DNA of 5,013 nucleotides from positions 1-5,013 of the forward strand of contig CALCTI010000448.1 in the NCBI GenBank assembly GCA_937894105.1. The letters run 5' to 3'. Source of the DNA: an uncultured cyanobacterium (GTDB taxonomy: Bacteria > Cyanobacteriota > Cyanobacteriia > CACIAM-69d). The position numbers and the translations under genes are program-made. Below the pieces are notes generated by a model. The model saw only the letters and a program-made list of their open reading frames with translations. It was not told where the DNA came from and did no database searches. Below are positions 4,252 to 5,013 of this stretch, in pieces (position 1 is the first letter of the stretch; each line of letters starts with the position of its first letter).

Positions 4252-5013
4252 ATGGTGAAATCAATCAGAATTTCGGAGAACGGAAAACGCTTTTTAAACG
4301 AAAAATTGAGGGAAAGAAAATGGTTTCTTACTGAGTTGGCAAGTTTTTCTGAAGTTTCGCGGCAGACAGTTTCGAAGCTGTACAACGGTCATACCGTTGA
4401 CCTCGAAACCCTACGATCAGTTTGTAAGGCCCTTCAAATTAGACCCGAAGCCGTTGATTTGTATTCTGTTTCTGATAAGAAAATCGGAAAAATTGAGATT
4501 AAACGACGATGTGGTGTGATGCGAATTCTAGACATGGAGCGTCCTATCGGAATAGGAGCAATCTTTACAGACGTGACTGTCTTGGAACGATTGACAGCCA
4601 ATCAGCGATTTAGTTCGGCAGACTTGCCAACTCGACAAGTACAAGTCAAGAAGGGAGCGCCGTTGATTTCGACTGATCGGCTAGGCATTCAAGGAGCCCA
4701 GAAGGTAAGGCTGCCAGCATTAGAAGCTGTTCGTCAAAATCAAGCGTTGATGATTTTAGGCAAGCCAGGTTCAGGAAAAACAACATTCTTAAAATATCTG
4801 GCAGTTAGTTGCCTTTCACAAGGTTCTACGGAGGACGACATTCCAATTTTTGTGGATCTGAGAGAATTCTCAGAAACAAGAGGACAACCAACTCTATTAG
4901 GTTTTGTTGCTCAAAGATGGTCGGATCTTGGCATTCATAATCCCCAAAAAACACTTATAGAAGTGTTGAAATTTGGACGAGCACTTCTACTCTTAGACGG
5001 ATTGGATGAGGTG
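4252..5013 (+). CDS. HTH-NACHT (STAND-type) NTPase, N-terminal part, 3' partial
   Basis: The frame runs from ATG 4252 to the window end without a stop, 254 codons. Residues about 10-66 form a Cro/C1-like helix-turn-helix: LTELASFS as the first helix and SRQTVSKLY as the recognition helix. Residues 85-115 contain RCGVMRILDMERPIGIG, a linker I recall just before the NACHT domain in cyanobacterial NACHT proteins. Walker A is GKPGSGKTT (170-178) and Walker B is ALLLLDGLDEV (244-254), with the LDGLDE signature typical of NACHT. NACHT proteins are STAND NTPases that oligomerise when a C-terminal sensor meets its trigger; several bacterial ones (bNACHT) protect against phage. Here the HTH replaces the usual nuclease or protease effector, so DNA binding or transcription control is likely. 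The sensor end is outside the window. No clear Shine-Dalgarno precedes the ATG; the frame stays open upstream (a GTG at 4213), so the start is uncertain. Codons are more A/T-rich than in the left-hand genes. Confidence 0.88.
   Translation, partial: MVKSIRISENGKRFLNEKLRERKWFLTELASFSEVSRQTVSKLYNGHTVDLETLRSVCKALQIRPEAVDLYSVSDKKIGKIEIKRRCGVMRILDMERPIGIGAIFTDVTVLERLTANQRFSSADLPTRQVQVKKGAPLISTDRLGIQGAQKVRLPALEAVRQNQALMILGKPGSGKTTFLKYLAVSCLSQGSTEDDIPIFVDLREFSETRGQPTLLGFVAQRWSDLGIHNPQKTLIEVLKFGRALLLLDGLDEV

Overview
The window looks cyanobacterial. The HIP1 octamer GCGATCGC, which is hugely over-represented in many cyanobacterial genomes, occurs seven times in 5 kb (starting at 95, 1593, 3120, 3748, 3845, 3895 and 4009). 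The protein families also fit: RTX calcium-binding repeats, a protein ending in YLxxNPDV-type repeats, and an HTH-NACHT NTPase of a kind common in filamentous and bloom-forming cyanobacteria. The species cannot be named from the sequence.

Layout. (1) Positions 1-1566 (+) hold the C-terminal part of a glycine/aspartate-rich RTX protein whose start lies outside the window. It has two RTX arrays, each closed by a capping segment. (2) Positions 1567-1818 are a convergent intergenic spacer with a strong bidirectional terminator (1702-1746) and a possible fragment of a dispersed cyanobacterial repeat. (3) Positions 1819-3444 (-) encode a 541-residue mosaic protein: two copies of a ~157-residue module exactly 228 residues apart, two Pro/Ala linkers, and a C-terminal pair of YLxxNPDV-like repeats. 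No N-terminal signal peptide is visible. (4) Positions 3445-3866 hold no convincing gene but are rich in small repeats and dyads. (5) Positions 3867-4067 (-) encode a 66-residue protein with one membrane segment. (6) Positions 4068-4251 are a divergent promoter region with a nested dyad. (7) From 4252 (+) to the window edge runs the first 254 codons of an HTH-NACHT NTPase, with Walker A and Walker B motifs visible.

How they might work together. The two left-hand genes look like exported, calcium-dependent or surface-associated proteins; they converge on a shared terminator and are not an operon. The right-hand end appears to be the start of an accessory, possibly defence, locus. Its coding sequence is visibly more A/T-rich than the left side and has no HIP1 sites. 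The NACHT gene and the small membrane protein gene diverge from one 184-bp region, so they could be co-regulated, but this is inference. The best candidate for an interesting system is the HTH-NACHT gene with its divergent small membrane protein; the window ends too early to see its sensor domain or further partners.
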